Shown here in pieces: positions 1-9,303 of a stretch of 64,000 nucleotides of DNA. A program made the position numbers and the translations under genes. Under the pieces are notes generated by a model. That model saw only the letters and a list, made by a program, of their open reading frames with translations. It was not told the DNA's origin and did not search any database. The stretch is from positions 79,700-143,699 of the forward strand of contig JARLHJ010000047.1 of assembly GCA_031292305.1 (NCBI GenBank). Direction: 5' to 3'. Position 1 is the stretch's first letter. Every line of letters starts with the position of its first letter. The stretch is from Candidatus Babeliales bacterium. Lineage in GTDB: Bacteria > Babelota > Babeliae > Babelales > JABDEC01.

Positions 1-1727
1 ATCAAGCTGAAATGTATATAGCTGCTCAAAAGGCAACTATCTCAGTAGAGCAAGAAAAAGCATTACTCGATGCCTATATTAAAGCAATAAACAATCTGAA
101 AAGTAAGCAAGAAGTTGAAACAGAAGCTAAAAAAGCCACGCAAAATGCAAAATTAACAGCTGCACCATATATTATAAAATTAAGTGATACTGCTCAATTA
201 AATCTAAAAAATATAGAACCTTTCTCTAAAAAAAGCTTTGAAGAATTGTTAAATGAGCGAATTAAAGAGAATCTACCGTTGATAATATCTCAAATCGTAA
301 CAGCAGGTAGTGGTTCAGAATTTATGGATGCATTTGAAATGAGCAAAGAGATGTTTTTTTATGACAATTTACCTTTTGATATTAATGAAACAACAACTTA
401 TCAAAATAAACCAATTAAAAATATTGTTTATTATAAAATTAAAGCTCCCAGTTCAAATCAAGTTATTAGTTTTGAAATAAATGAATTCGAAAATGGGCAT
501 GTTGTTAATAATAATTATGATCAATTAGCTAACTTCTTTAAAAATCTGTCACAAAAAGAGCTATTAGATATTCTTGAGCATGTTGAAGATATGTTAACTC
601 GACCAGATATGGATTTTGCTCATTTAGAACCAGCTGAGAGAAAATTAATAAACTTAGCCATCGAAGTATTAAAAAATGGAAATTTACCATTGGCTAAAAA
701 AGTATCTGAAATTAAACATTTTAATTCATTTCATATACGTTCATATAATTTTACTAATTTAATTGTAGATATATTAATTAAAGAAGATTTTGATTCACAA
801 AAAAAATATCAAGAATTGCAGGTTATCTTTGATCAAATAATGTCAGAAGCAAGCCTTTATGAAAAAGATAAATTTCTAAATTATTTTTATAAAAAGGGTA
901 ATCTATGGCAAGCAGAGAGATTATATGAATCTTTAATGAAGAATCCACAAACTTCAGTTGATCAAAAAGTATTTGTAATGCTTAACTACGCAAATACAAT
1001 ACTTGAAGGTAATGAAAAGACTAAATCAAATGAAATAAGAGCATTTGAAATGTATAAGCAAATTATGGATAATCCTCAATTAGCATCTCAATTGAATGAT
1101 TATGAGAGAACTCAAATTAACTTTAAACTGGGCTTAGCTTATGAAAATGGAATTGAAACTACTAATAAAGTGGAATCATCTGTTTCAAAAAATATAGCTG
1201 CAGCGATAAAGATATTTAGTGATATAGTGCAAAATCCTTTACCATTGAGCTTAAAGCCATATCAAAGAGCTGATTTAGATTTAATTAAAATTGAAGCTGC
1301 ATTAGAGCTTGGAAAAATTTATGTTAATGAATTGCCTTTAAATTCTGCTAATATAAATAAGGCAAGAGAGTTATTTGAGGGTATTATTAAAAGCAAAACA
1401 GCACTGCAACAAATAAAAAATACAACTTTAAAATATATAACAAAGCTTAATGAAAGAATTAAAAATGAAATGCATGGTGTAGAAAATATTAGTATTAGGG
1501 AAAAAGATAAAGATGAAAGCAAAGAAGAATTAGAAACTAAATACCAAGAAACCAAAGTAAAAGAAGATAAAAAAGAAGAAATAAAATTGGAAGAAAAACT
1601 GGATGGGAAAGAAGAGAAAAAAAGAAGATCCCCTAGCCCAAAATTTAAAGTAACAATTCACCCATATAAAACTCCAATTAATTTAAGTCCTAAATCAGGG
1701 CAATCTTTAACCAATGACCTTGATTAA
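1..1727 (+). CDS. Sel1/TPR-like helical repeat protein, 5' end outside window
   Basis: The reading frame is open to the left edge, so the true start lies outside; the first in-frame ATG is at 12. The visible 574 or so residues are mostly helical. The part around residues 320-450 has the spacing of Sel1/TPR-type repeats (ALELGKIY, FKLGLAYENG, and segments naming an element followed by an NP turn). The last 100 residues are highly charged Lys/Glu sequence with an RRSPSP stretch. Such repeats usually mediate protein-protein contacts, and symbionts often use them in secreted or host-interacting proteins. Whether this one has a signal peptide cannot be seen. The exact repeat family is uncertain. 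Confidence 0.6.
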   Translation, partial: QAEMYIAAQKATISVEQEKALLDAYIKAINNLKSKQEVETEAKKATQNAKLTAAPYIIKLSDTAQLNLKNIEPFSKKSFEELLNERIKENLPLIISQIVTAGSGSEFMDAFEMSKEMFFYDNLPFDINETTTYQNKPIKNIVYYKIKAPSSNQVISFEINEFENGHVVNNNYDQLANFFKNLSQKELLDILEHVEDMLTRPDMDFAHLEPAERKLINLAIEVLKNGNLPLAKKVSEIKHFNSFHIRSYNFTNLIVDILIKEDFDSQKKYQELQVIFDQIMSEASLYEKDKFLNYFYKKGNLWQAERLYESLMKNPQTSVDQKVFVMLNYANTILEGNEKTKSNEIRAFEMYKQIMDNPQLASQLNDYERTQINFKLGLAYENGIETTNKVESSVSKNIAAAIKIFSDIVQNPLPLSLKPYQRADLDLIKIEAALELGKIYVNELPLNSANINKARELFEGIIKSKTALQQIKNTTLKYITKLNERIKNEMHGVENISIREKDKDESKEELETKYQETKVKEDKKEEIKLEEKLDGKEEKKRRSPSPKFKVTIHPYKTPINLSPKSGQSLTNDLD

Positions 1728-1734
1728 AAAGATA

Positions 1735-2196
1735 TCAGAGCTTAAATAGTTGTTTGATGCCCATATCAAGAATAATATGTGAAAGGGCGCCCGCAGTGAA
1801 AAACAATGCGGGAATAGTAATTTCTGAACAAGAGTGAAATAGTTTAATTTCTACAGTAAAAATAACAAAAGCCACTGTTATTAATATTATAAACCAAGCT
1901 TTATGAAATATGCCTCTGTGATTTACAACTAATGGGGATAAACTAATTACACTCAAAAACACTGCTAGTTTTAATTTGTTTAAGCTAATTAAAAAAAATA
2001 AAAGAATTACAAAGCCTGTATAAAATATCTTTTGAATTTTACTTTTAGTATCAACATCAGGAAATAATGCACCCAATAAGCAAATAACTAGCCATTGAGC
2101 TGCAGTGATTAATGATGGATTAGTGCTACGCAATAAAAATAATAAAACTATATATGTAGCAAAACCGCCAACTAAATGACCTTTATAATTTGGCAT
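1735..2196 (-). CDS. YdjM/DUF457-like membrane metal-dependent hydrolase
   Basis: This 153-residue protein has about four membrane segments and the His/Asp pattern of the YdjM (DUF457) family: an early GH motif (YKGHLVGG), FPDVD at the end of a membrane segment, NHRGIFH, and a late H-x2-LD motif (SHIILD). Family members are predicted inner-membrane metal-dependent hydrolases; their substrate is not well defined. It lies 16 bases downstream of the ABC transporter ATPase on the same strand, so it may be the last gene of that transcription unit, although no functional link is evident. Confidence 0.75.
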   Translation of the reverse strand: MPNYKGHLVGGFATYIVLLFLLRSTNPSLITAAQWLVICLLGALFPDVDTKSKIQKIFYTGFVILLFFLISLNKLKLAVFLSVISLSPLVVNHRGIFHKAWFIILITVAFVIFTVEIKLFHSCSEITIPALFFTAGALSHIILDMGIKQLFKL

Positions 2197-2212
2197 TAAA
2201 TACCTATTTATT

Positions 2213-2872
2213 TTAAATAAAATTTTTAATTAGTAGGTAATTATTTAAATTGTTTATTTCATCACAAAAATCTAAAATTTTACCTTTTTCAATATAATAC
2301 ACACGATCAAAAATTTTATTAATAAAATTCATATCTTGGCTAGAAACTGCAATTGTAAATCCATCTTTTGCTAAAATTTTTAAAATATTAACTAAAGCAT
2401 CTGTATTGATAGGGTCTAAAGATGCAGTAGGCTCATCAAGTAATAATATATTTGGTTTTAAGCATAATGAACGGGCAATAGCAACACGTTGTTGTTGCCC
2501 GCCGGAAAGTTCGTTTGGATATTTATTTATATAGTCTTGCATATCAAGTTTTGTTAATTCATTAATAGCAATTTGGTGTGCATCATTGTAATTAGATCCA
2601 TTAACTATTAATGGATCTATACAATTTTCCAATACTGTTAAATTTGCAAAGAGATTAAAGTCTTGAAACACATAACCAATTTTTTGATCATTAGTTACAA
2701 TTTCACCTTCTATTGGCGATATAAGTTTAACTAATGATTTTAAAATTGTGGTTTTGCCAGCACCACTTTTGCCTATAAAGCATGTAATGGTATAAGGTAG
2801 TAATGTGCAATTAATTTTATCTAATATTACTTGATTTTTAATACGCACAGTTAAATTGTTAATTTTGACCAT
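2213..2872 (-). CDS. polar amino acid ABC transporter, ATP-binding subunit
   Basis: This is a complete ABC ATPase of 219 residues, at the short end of the 240-residue GlnQ/HisP class. It shows Walker A (GKSGAGKTT, near residue 34), a Q loop (YVFQDFNLF), the signature LSGGQQQR and Walker B LLLDEPTA. It would energise import by the membrane subunit encoded just upstream. Its ATG overlaps the permease stop by 14 bases, indicating translational coupling. Order on the minus strand is regulator, binding protein, permease, ATPase. Confidence 0.93.
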   Translation of the reverse strand: MVKINNLTVRIKNQVILDKINCTLLPYTITCFIGKSGAGKTTILKSLVKLISPIEGEIVTNDQKIGYVFQDFNLFANLTVLENCIDPLIVNGSNYNDAHQIAINELTKLDMQDYINKYPNELSGGQQQRVAIARSLCLKPNILLLDEPTASLDPINTDALVNILKILAKDGFTIAVSSQDMNFINKIFDRVYYIEKGKILDFCDEINNLNNYLLIKNFI

Positions 2873-3518
2873 ATGATGTCCTTTTTTCTGCGTACATAGA
2901 TAATAAATTTAACAATGCCGCGCATAATAAATATATGCATGCTATGGTTAAATATACAGGAATGGGATTTAATGTACGGGAAATAATATTCATACCTGTA
3001 CGAGTTAATTCTGTAATGCCAATTGTAGCTAATAAAGATGTACTTTTAAGTAATTGTTCAAATTCACCAAACAAAGCTGGACCAATATTTTTAAAAGTTT
3101 GTGGTAGAATTATGCGCCTAAGTGTTGCTTGTAGCGGGTATCCTAATGTTACACATGCTTGCCATTGGCCTAAATGTATAGAATTTATACCAGATCGAAT
3201 TATTTCTGTAACATAACCACTTGAGCAAAACGCTAAAGCCCCACATGCGCAAGCAAATGCAGGAATATTAAGACCAATTAATTGTGGAATAATAAAATAA
3301 GCTATAAGTATTTGTACATATGCTGGTATACCTTTGGCAATAAATGTATAAAGCTTTGTTAAATATCTAATTTTAGAATATCCAAGATAGTTACAACTTA
3401 TAATACCTAAAAAAGAACCTATTAATAAACTTAATAACCCTGTTATTGCCCAGGCTAATATTGTAACAGCAATTCCTTTAGAAAACAGATAAAAATATTC
3501 GATCATGACATATTCCAT
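2859..3518 (-). CDS. polar amino acid ABC transporter, permease subunit
   Basis: A 219-residue membrane protein of the HisM/GlnP family with about five membrane helices. The cytoplasmic coupling loop around residues 120-160 carries the usual EII...G and G-x9-LP pattern (EIIRSGINSIHLGQW, then IILPQTFKNIGPAL). It forms the translocation path of a polar amino-acid importer. The start is ambiguous: the ATG at 3518 overlaps the binding-protein gene by 16 bases, while an ATG at 3506 would overlap it by ATGA. Either is consistent with tight coupling. Confidence 0.92.
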   Translation of the reverse strand: MEYVMIEYFYLFSKGIAVTILAWAITGLLSLLIGSFLGIISCNYLGYSKIRYLTKLYTFIAKGIPAYVQILIAYFIIPQLIGLNIPAFACACGALAFCSSGYVTEIIRSGINSIHLGQWQACVTLGYPLQATLRRIILPQTFKNIGPALFGEFEQLLKSTSLLATIGITELTRTGMNIISRTLNPIPVYLTIACIYLLCAALLNLLSMYAEKRTSYGQN

Positions 3519-4279
3519 TTTGTTTCTAGTTTTTTAATTGTTCCATCCTGTTTTAATTCTTGGGCTGCGGTTTCAATTTTGTTAATTAATTTAGTGTTGT
3601 TGAGTTTTATGCAAATTCCAACACCTTGTACCTGATCTTCTTGAGCTAAAGGTATATCTAGAATTTGGATTTCTGGAAATTTGTTTTTAAACTTCTTTGC
3701 AATTGGAAGTTCAACAAAAGCGGCATTTGTTTTTCCGTATTGTATATTCAATAATGCATCATCAACTTTTTCTGTGGCTATTTTTATGATGTTTTTATAT
3801 TTACTTAACACTATATCTTGCGTTGATGCAGGTTCTACGCTAACTGTTAAGCCTTTCATATCATTTATCGATTTAATATTGTCTGGTATTTTTTGCCAGA
3901 ATATTAATGGGTATGATTTATCTGTTTCGCCTTGATAGTGTACCATTGCTATATTGTTTAAACGGTCTTGAGTAATAGACATTCCCCAGATTATTGCATA
4001 TATTTTATTTTGATTTAATGCTATAAGTAGTGAAGACATTGAACCTAAGTCTTTTAAAATTATCTTTTTATTTAATTTCAATCCAATTGCATTTATTACA
4101 TCAATATCAAATCCTTCTAGTTCACCACTGGCATTCATGCTTACCCATGGTGCATAACCTGATGCAGTACCAATGACTAAAGTTGAATTATCTTCTTCTG
4201 TTAAATTCTGCAAAGTTAGATAACTACCGATCGTGACGATGAGTAAAAATCCCAATATTATATATAGTCTTAATTTCAT
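3503..4279 (-). CDS. amino acid ABC transporter substrate-binding protein
   Basis: A 258-residue periplasmic binding protein of the SBP_bac_3 family. The N-terminal hydrophobic stretch (residues 4-20) has no lipobox, so it is either cleaved or a membrane anchor. The family motifs are clear: IGTASGYAPWV near residue 36, GFDIDV near residue 57, and the Gly-Met-Ser-x-T segment WGMSITQDR. The Asp in GFDIDV and the Arg of the TQDR segment fit the alpha-amino-acid clamp of this family. It is the first transporter gene after the yerC-like regulator and fits a strategy of importing amino acids from a host. Confidence 0.92.
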   Translation of the reverse strand: MKLRLYIILGFLLIVTIGSYLTLQNLTEEDNSTLVIGTASGYAPWVSMNASGELEGFDIDVINAIGLKLNKKIILKDLGSMSSLLIALNQNKIYAIIWGMSITQDRLNNIAMVHYQGETDKSYPLIFWQKIPDNIKSINDMKGLTVSVEPASTQDIVLSKYKNIIKIATEKVDDALLNIQYGKTNAAFVELPIAKKFKNKFPEIQILDIPLAQEDQVQGVGICIKLNNTKLINKIETAAQELKQDGTIKKLETKWNMS

Positions 4280-4297
4280 AATGAGCCCTTTAATATT

Positions 4298-4591
4298 TTA
4301 TTTTTTTTCAATCTTATTTAGTACACTTCTATATCCATGATGGGGTTCATCTTTTAAAAATCTAGCAACACGTGTAATTGTCGCTAAACTTACACCGGTA
4401 AAAGAGTTTATTTCTCTGTATGACATTTTTCCTTCATGAAGCAATTTACAAACATTCCATCTTTCTGCTAAAGACTTAATTTCTTGTGGTGTACAAAGAT
4501 CTTTTAAAAACTTTGCCATTTCGTCTTTATCTTTTATTGTTAGCAATGCTTCAATTAATTCTTCTATTAAATCTACGTTCTCATTTATCAT
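4298..4591 (-). CDS. TrpR/YerC-family transcriptional regulator
   Basis: A 97-residue protein matching the YerC/YecD branch of the Trp repressor superfamily: LLTIKD, FLKDLCTPQEIKSLAERW and a helix-turn-helix with YREINSFTGVSLATITRVARFL. It lies 19 bases upstream of the amino-acid transporter genes on the same strand, and a good sigma-70 type promoter precedes it. By analogy with TrpR it may bind an amino acid or a metabolite and control this operon, but the ligand of YerC proteins is not established. Confidence 0.88.
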   Translation of the reverse strand: MINENVDLIEELIEALLTIKDKDEMAKFLKDLCTPQEIKSLAERWNVCKLLHEGKMSYREINSFTGVSLATITRVARFLKDEPHHGYRSVLNKIEKK

Positions 4592-4630
4592 AATTATCCT
4601 TCATTATTTAATCTGTTCTCTTGTTCTATT

Positions 4631-4660
4631 ATGATAGCACAGAGCTACATTAAATGTCAA
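4631..4660 (-). promoter_or_regulatory. sigma-70 type promoter of the yerC-ABC operon
   Basis: On the minus strand a consensus TTGACA (4655-4660) is followed after 18 bases by TATCAT (4631-4636), about 40 bases upstream of the yerC-like start codon at 4591. This is the cleanest promoter match I found in the window. Confidence 0.6.
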
Positions 4661-4772
4661 TATTTAGGCAAAAGACAGTTAATTTAAGGGTAAAAAGCAC
4701 AAACTTATTATTGCTATTTGAATATATTTTGTGTTATTATTAACTTATAATTTAATTAAAAATAAGGAAAAT

Positions 4773-5249
4773 ATGAAATTATTAAATATTTTAGCATTTA
4801 TAGTATTAAAAATAACTTTTTTAAGTCATTCAGCAGATTCAAACCCCATGGAAAGCAAAGCTCTAATAGAATTAATTTATGATATAACTAAAAATTCTGA
4901 AATAAAAAAACGATTATCTGAAAGCGCAGAATATCTTAATTTATCGTCTTTAGGCCTTACTAGCCTAGAGGGCTTAGAAAAAATTATTAAACCCGAAACA
5001 ATAAAATATTTAAACTTAGATAATAATAAAATAGAAGATATTGATGAAAGTTTTGTTTCGCTAATATTAAGTTTAAAAAATCTAAAATCTATAAGTTTAA
5101 TCAATAATCCATTATCAGGTGAAAGCTTGGAAGCGTTAGCAGATTTAGTCCTAAAATTCCAATCAATTGTTCCTTTACATATTGTTACTCGAAATAAACC
5201 CAATTTAGCAGTTAATATTAATGCCCCTAAATGTGGGTGGACAAAGTAG
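4773..5249 (+). CDS. small exported leucine-rich repeat protein
   Basis: Start chosen at ATG 4773, preceded by AAGGAAA, rather than the in-frame upstream ATG at 4731, because only the shorter form begins with a typical signal peptide (MKLLNILAFIVLK). The mature part holds LRR units: YLNLSSLGLTSLEGLE, YLNLDNNKIEDID, SISLINNPLSGESL. It is clearly related to the C-terminal LRR of the next gene, sharing the NPLS.ESL ending. LRRs bind proteins; an exported LRR in a likely symbiont may be a surface adhesin or effector, which is inference. Confidence 0.8.
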   Translation: MKLLNILAFIVLKITFLSHSADSNPMESKALIELIYDITKNSEIKKRLSESAEYLNLSSLGLTSLEGLEKIIKPETIKYLNLDNNKIEDIDESFVSLILSLKNLKSISLINNPLSGESLEALADLVLKFQSIVPLHIVTRNKPNLAVNINAPKCGWTK

Positions 5250-5258
5250 GGAGGTTAT

Positions 5259-6854
5259 ATGAAAAGTTTTTTGAAATTACTTTTAGTTTTATTTTCTTTT
5301 TCTATAAATGCATCTGAAAGCCCTAATTTGAAACCATATATATCATATTTGTTAAAAGATTTTGTAGAAAATCATCCGGAACTTCCATCAGGTATCACAG
5401 ATTTTAAAAATGCGCATGAAGGAATAATCACATCAGTCAAAATTTCACCAAATAATAAGTTATTGGCATCAGGTTCGGGTGATGGGTCTATAAAAATTTG
5501 GGATATCCATACAGGTAAATTTATTTATGAATTAAAAAAAGAAGATCATTTTGTACGTTCAATATCCTGGTCACCTGATAGTTCTATGTTGGCAATTCTA
5601 TACAGAAATAGAAAATTAATAATATTTGATGTAAATGATTCTAGGCTATTAGATGAAAAATCTTTTCAAACAGGTTTGCCAACAATTGTTTCTTGGTCGC
5701 CAGATGGTTCTAGAATAGCGGTTGGTGCAGAAAATAAAATAATAATATATGCATTTAATGCAGGATGTTCTTTGCTAATGGGTCAAGAAGTTGTATTAAA
5801 AGATAAAAATAATACTACTACATCACTTATTTGGATTTCTGATACTAAATTATTATCGGTAGGTAATAATGGAAAAGCAACTAGTTGGAGTGTTGATCAT
5901 AAGATAAAAAAATCAATTCAATTGGATGATCTGATTACTTCAGCTGATATACTTTCAAGATATTTTCTTTTTTCATTAAAAAATAAATCTATTGTTAAGT
6001 TGAACTGGGCAAAAGGAAATTATTTCTTATTGGATGTCAAAGATATTATTAGGGCGCTAAAAGTATTAAAAAATACAGAATTTTTAGTGACCGGTGGGAT
6101 TTCAGGAAATATTATAATTCGTAATATGATTGGAAAAACTAAAATTGTAGACACATATCAGGTAAGTGATTTGCCGATAACTGATATTGATTGGTCAAAT
6201 GATGGTAAATTTATTGTTGCTTCTTCTGATAAAACTTTAACAATTTGGAAAGATCCATTAAAAACTTTAAATTTAAATGCAAAGAATAGATCAATAAATG
6301 ATTTGCTAGATTCTATAAATGATAATTATATAACAGAAGAATTTAATGACATGACACAAGAATTTAATGAGATAGATATCGATGTAGATTCTTTATTTTT
6401 AAATGATTTAGATCTTACGAGTTTAAGCGGTTTAGAAACATTAATAACAAATCCAGATCGCATTGCGTTTGTGCTTCTAGAAAATAATAAAATTCGTTCA
6501 TTGGATAATAAATTAAAACAATTTAAAGCTTTGATGGAGTTAAATTTAGATGGTAATGAGATAAAAGATTTAAATGATAGCTTAGATGGTTTAGAAAATC
6601 TACAACTCGTTGATATAAATAGAAATAAATTAACAAGTTTAGGAAGTTTAAAAGGGCTTCAAAAATTAGAAACTTTTAATGTTCAAGATAATCAGATAGT
6701 TGATATCGGAAATAGTTTTGATGATTTAATAGCATCACAAACATTAAAAACTTTAAATATTTCAGGTAATCCGTTATCTCAAGAAAGTTTAGATAAATTA
6801 CGGGCATTAAAAGCAGCTTCACCAGTAGGTTTAAAGATTGATGTTTTAGAGTAA
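5259..6854 (+). CDS. exported WD40 plus leucine-rich repeat protein
   Basis: A 531-residue protein. Residues 1-19 are a signal peptide. Residues 50-345 hold WD40-type blades (SGSGDGSIKIWDIHTGK, ISWSPDSSMLAI, VSWSPDGSRIAVG, IDWSNDGKFIVASSDKTLTIW), probably one propeller. Residues 385-525 hold leucine-rich repeats (LNLDGNEIKDL, VDINRNKLTSLGSL, LNISGNPLSQESL). A GGGAGG ribosome site sits just after the stop of the previous LRR gene, so the two are probably co-transcribed. Both modules are protein-interaction scaffolds common in eukaryotes. Function unknown. Confidence 0.85.
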   Translation: MKSFLKLLLVLFSFSINASESPNLKPYISYLLKDFVENHPELPSGITDFKNAHEGIITSVKISPNNKLLASGSGDGSIKIWDIHTGKFIYELKKEDHFVRSISWSPDSSMLAILYRNRKLIIFDVNDSRLLDEKSFQTGLPTIVSWSPDGSRIAVGAENKIIIYAFNAGCSLLMGQEVVLKDKNNTTTSLIWISDTKLLSVGNNGKATSWSVDHKIKKSIQLDDLITSADILSRYFLFSLKNKSIVKLNWAKGNYFLLDVKDIIRALKVLKNTEFLVTGGISGNIIIRNMIGKTKIVDTYQVSDLPITDIDWSNDGKFIVASSDKTLTIWKDPLKTLNLNAKNRSINDLLDSINDNYITEEFNDMTQEFNEIDIDVDSLFLNDLDLTSLSGLETLITNPDRIAFVLLENNKIRSLDNKLKQFKALMELNLDGNEIKDLNDSLDGLENLQLVDINRNKLTSLGSLKGLQKLETFNVQDNQIVDIGNSFDDLIASQTLKTLNISGNPLSQESLDKLRALKAASPVGLKIDVLE

Positions 6855-6857
6855 TTC

Positions 6858-8012
6858 TTACTTAGCTTTTAATTTCATAAAAGAAGTGCCTGGATAATAA
6901 AATTGTATAATACTTTTGCAGTCCCAACCTAAATCCACCATTTGGCGTGCGCCCCATTGGCAAAGGCCTAAATGGTGTCCAACGCCACGTCCTGAAAGTA
7001 CTATATTATTAGCATTTTTTTTAATTTCATAATAATAACTTCTTATGCGTTTATTCAAAAAATAAAATGCTTTGCCATCAATAACATATTTCTCTTTTTT
7101 ATCATAAATCTCTATTTTTTGTGGAATGCCTGCTTTATCAGTCTTGGTTACTACTATTGAACTAATATTTTTTAACTTAGGAATATTTTGTTGAAGTAGC
7201 TGTATTAAATCATCTTTGGGCATAGTCACTTGCCAAGTATAAAATTTAGAAATTTTACAATGGTTACAGATTTCTTTTCTTGCTAAATAGGGTGCTTTTT
7301 TAAAATCTATATGTTCAACGCTTGCGGGTATAATGCCTGCACAACAAGAATCATGCATCGCAAGTATTGGTTTGTTATTATAAGTAATTATTAATCCAGC
7401 AGTTTCTTTGACGGCTAGTAATAAAGTATCTGTATGCTTATTATTCAATACGCCTTTATACGTCTGATGTTCGGTAGTAGTTTTAATATGATAAGATAAT
7501 TTTTTTTGTTTTGCCTCTAATATTTTATCAACTGCATATGTACGTATGCATATTGCCAACACTTTATTAGCTTCTAGTGGCCAACCCGGCCAACTTTCTG
7601 TTCTTAGTACAACTGACACATACTCTTCTAGATTAAGTACATTTATTAAAAGCAAAGCATTTTTTTCTTTTAAAATAATAAATGAACCGTGATATTCTCT
7701 ATTTTCAAAACTTAAATAACCCTCTGTAGGCTTTACTTGTAGTGCATTGCCTGCAAATTTTTTTCCATTTATATAAAGTTTATCGTTATCTAAATTAACA
7801 GTTAAAGTTGTACCAATTTTTTTTTGAGAATTTTCATTTTTTGGCAAATGAGTTATTAAATCTTTTTTTCCTATAATGGATATGCTTGTATTGCTAGGTG
7901 ATTTGTCATTTAATAAGACTTTGATGGTCAGCGCTCTTATAGGTTCTACACTTTCACTACTATATGTGCAAAAGCTATAAAAAACTAAGCTAAATAATAA
8001 TATTATGTTCAT
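6858..8012 (-). CDS. SpoIID/LytB-domain protein, probable peptidoglycan enzyme
   Basis: A 384-residue exported protein with an N-terminal signal peptide. Residues 130-230 and 340-375 carry the SpoIID/LytB signature: VLRTESWPGWPLEANKVLAI, RTYAV, T.EHQ.YKG, then GRGVGHHLGLCQWGARQMV and FYYPGTS near the end. In Bacillus, SpoIID is a lytic transglycosylase acting on peptidoglycan; its Glu corresponds to the one in RTESWP. Here sporulation is unlikely, so a wall-remodelling role is inferred. The gene starts inside the end of the RNase HI gene (23-base overlap), in an operon with the zinc-ribbon protein. Confidence 0.88.
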   Translation of the reverse strand: MNIILLFSLVFYSFCTYSSESVEPIRALTIKVLLNDKSPSNTSISIIGKKDLITHLPKNENSQKKIGTTLTVNLDNDKLYINGKKFAGNALQVKPTEGYLSFENREYHGSFIILKEKNALLLINVLNLEEYVSVVLRTESWPGWPLEANKVLAICIRTYAVDKILEAKQKKLSYHIKTTTEHQTYKGVLNNKHTDTLLLAVKETAGLIITYNNKPILAMHDSCCAGIIPASVEHIDFKKAPYLARKEICNHCKISKFYTWQVTMPKDDLIQLLQQNIPKLKNISSIVVTKTDKAGIPQKIEIYDKKEKYVIDGKAFYFLNKRIRSYYYEIKKNANNIVLSGRGVGHHLGLCQWGARQMVDLGWDCKSIIQFYYPGTSFMKLKAK

Positions 8013-8502
8013 TGAGTATTTCTACAAATTCTTTTGGAAGTTTAATTTTTTTATCTACTGCTAAATTTGCTTGTTCATCCGCTTCTTTATTTTTTTCACG
8101 CAGAACATGTTCAATTTTATATTTAATATTTTTTAAAAATTTTAACCCTAATCCATGTAACTTTTGCAATTCAGGATTTTTAATTTTATAATGCCCTAAA
8201 ATTTGTTTTACCAAAAGTTCAGAGTCAGATTTTATATGCAGTACATCATCTGACTTTAAAAATTGTTTTACAAAAAAAAGACCTAAAAGCAATGCTAAAT
8301 ACTCAGCTTGATTATTTGTTTTATGGCCTAAATAAGCACCAGTTGCCATAATTAATTGAGTATTTTTTTTAATACATATCCCAGCACCAGCAGGCCCGGG
8401 GTTATTACGCGAAGCACCATCTAATGAAAGTTGGAACGTATCAATAGGTTGCAACTTAGGTTTGCTATTAGCTTCAAAAATATTTAATTGAGTAGAAGTC
8501 AC
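7990..8502 (-). CDS. rnhA: ribonuclease HI family protein
   Basis: A 170-residue RNase H fold protein that removes RNA from RNA/DNA hybrids. The four acidic catalytic residues are visible: Asp in LDGASRNNPGPAGAG, Glu in NNQAEYLALL, Asp in KSDSELLVKQ and Asp in EADEQANLAV. The 20-residue N-terminal extension and the NNQAEY motif place it with the YpeP-like/plant-type branch rather than the classical E. coli enzyme, so rnhA is used in the broad sense. Its ATG overlaps the upstream zinc-ribbon gene by 4 bases. Confidence 0.9.
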   Translation of the reverse strand: MTSTQLNIFEANSKPKLQPIDTFQLSLDGASRNNPGPAGAGICIKKNTQLIMATGAYLGHKTNNQAEYLALLLGLFFVKQFLKSDDVLHIKSDSELLVKQILGHYKIKNPELQKLHGLGLKFLKNIKYKIEHVLREKNKEADEQANLAVDKKIKLPKEFVEILNEHNIII

Positions 8503-9215
8503 TTGAGATCTTTCTCACTTTTAATATATAAAAGTCTAAAACAACCTTTGCATTGTATTAATTGTTTTTTATTAAGATTAATAATATCTTGGTTAGTTAC
8601 ATTAAAGAAGCAAGCCTGGCAGCTATTATTTACAACTTCCACAACAGGGTTAGTAACTCGAGAATGCATTATATTATATTTTTCTAACCATTCAACAGGT
8701 AGATCTATTTCTTTTTGTGGACGTTCTTTATAAAGATCTTCAATCTTTTTATAAGTAGAATCTAACTTGTCACGTATTTCTTTAATTTTTGTTGCAGCTT
8801 CTTTAATCTGCTCTTCTATGACTTTACTTTTTGAATCGTATTCTACAGTTGCAGTTTCTAACTTGTTCCAGCTATTTACTAATTCTGGCTCTAAATTATG
8901 TTGTGCTTGTTGAATTCGCTCAAATTCTTTTTTTATTAGCGTGTATTCTTTTTGATTTGAAATTGCATCTAACTTATGCTTTGTTTCTTTTTCTTTTACG
9001 TCTAATTCTTTCATTGTAAGTTCTTTATCATGAACTTCTTTTTTTGCATCGATAAGTAAGTTTTTTTGAGCTTGAAGATTAGTATCAAATGAAAGGGCTT
9101 CAGTTTCTAATAATGATAAACTGCTTTTTAATGTATCAATCTCTTTATTAGCGTGTAAGATTTCCTGGTCAAAAGTTACCAGGTCTATAAATAATTTGAA
9201 AGGGTCTCTCTCCAT
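8499..9215 (-). CDS. coiled-coil protein with C-terminal C4 zinc ribbon
   Basis: A 238-residue protein of the C4-type zinc-ribbon family (CT398/DUF164-like). Residues 10-170 form a long coiled coil rich in Lys/Glu. The C-terminus has two CxxC pairs (CQAC and CKGC) separated by about 21 residues, which would bind one zinc. Family members are conserved near RNase H or RNA-metabolism genes and may act as adaptors, but no activity is established. The stop of this gene overlaps the start of the RNase HI gene, which supports a shared operon. Confidence 0.82.
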   Translation of the reverse strand: MERDPFKLFIDLVTFDQEILHANKEIDTLKSSLSLLETEALSFDTNLQAQKNLLIDAKKEVHDKELTMKELDVKEKETKHKLDAISNQKEYTLIKKEFERIQQAQHNLEPELVNSWNKLETATVEYDSKSKVIEEQIKEAATKIKEIRDKLDSTYKKIEDLYKERPQKEIDLPVEWLEKYNIMHSRVTNPVVEVVNNSCQACFFNVTNQDIINLNKKQLIQCKGCFRLLYIKSEKDLK

Positions 9216-9303
9216 AGCTTCCCCTCGTTTTTTTTGTATTTTACTTCATTTATGGGGTTTGCCAGTAGAAGTTTGTCGAGCCAGAAGCCCGGATAAACTT
9301 AAA

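Noticed and set aside
9250-9300. Possible terminator or second tRNA between the zinc-ribbon gene and the tRNA
   Set aside because: Only an imperfect GTTT...AAAC pairing is visible; no tRNA fold and no T run.
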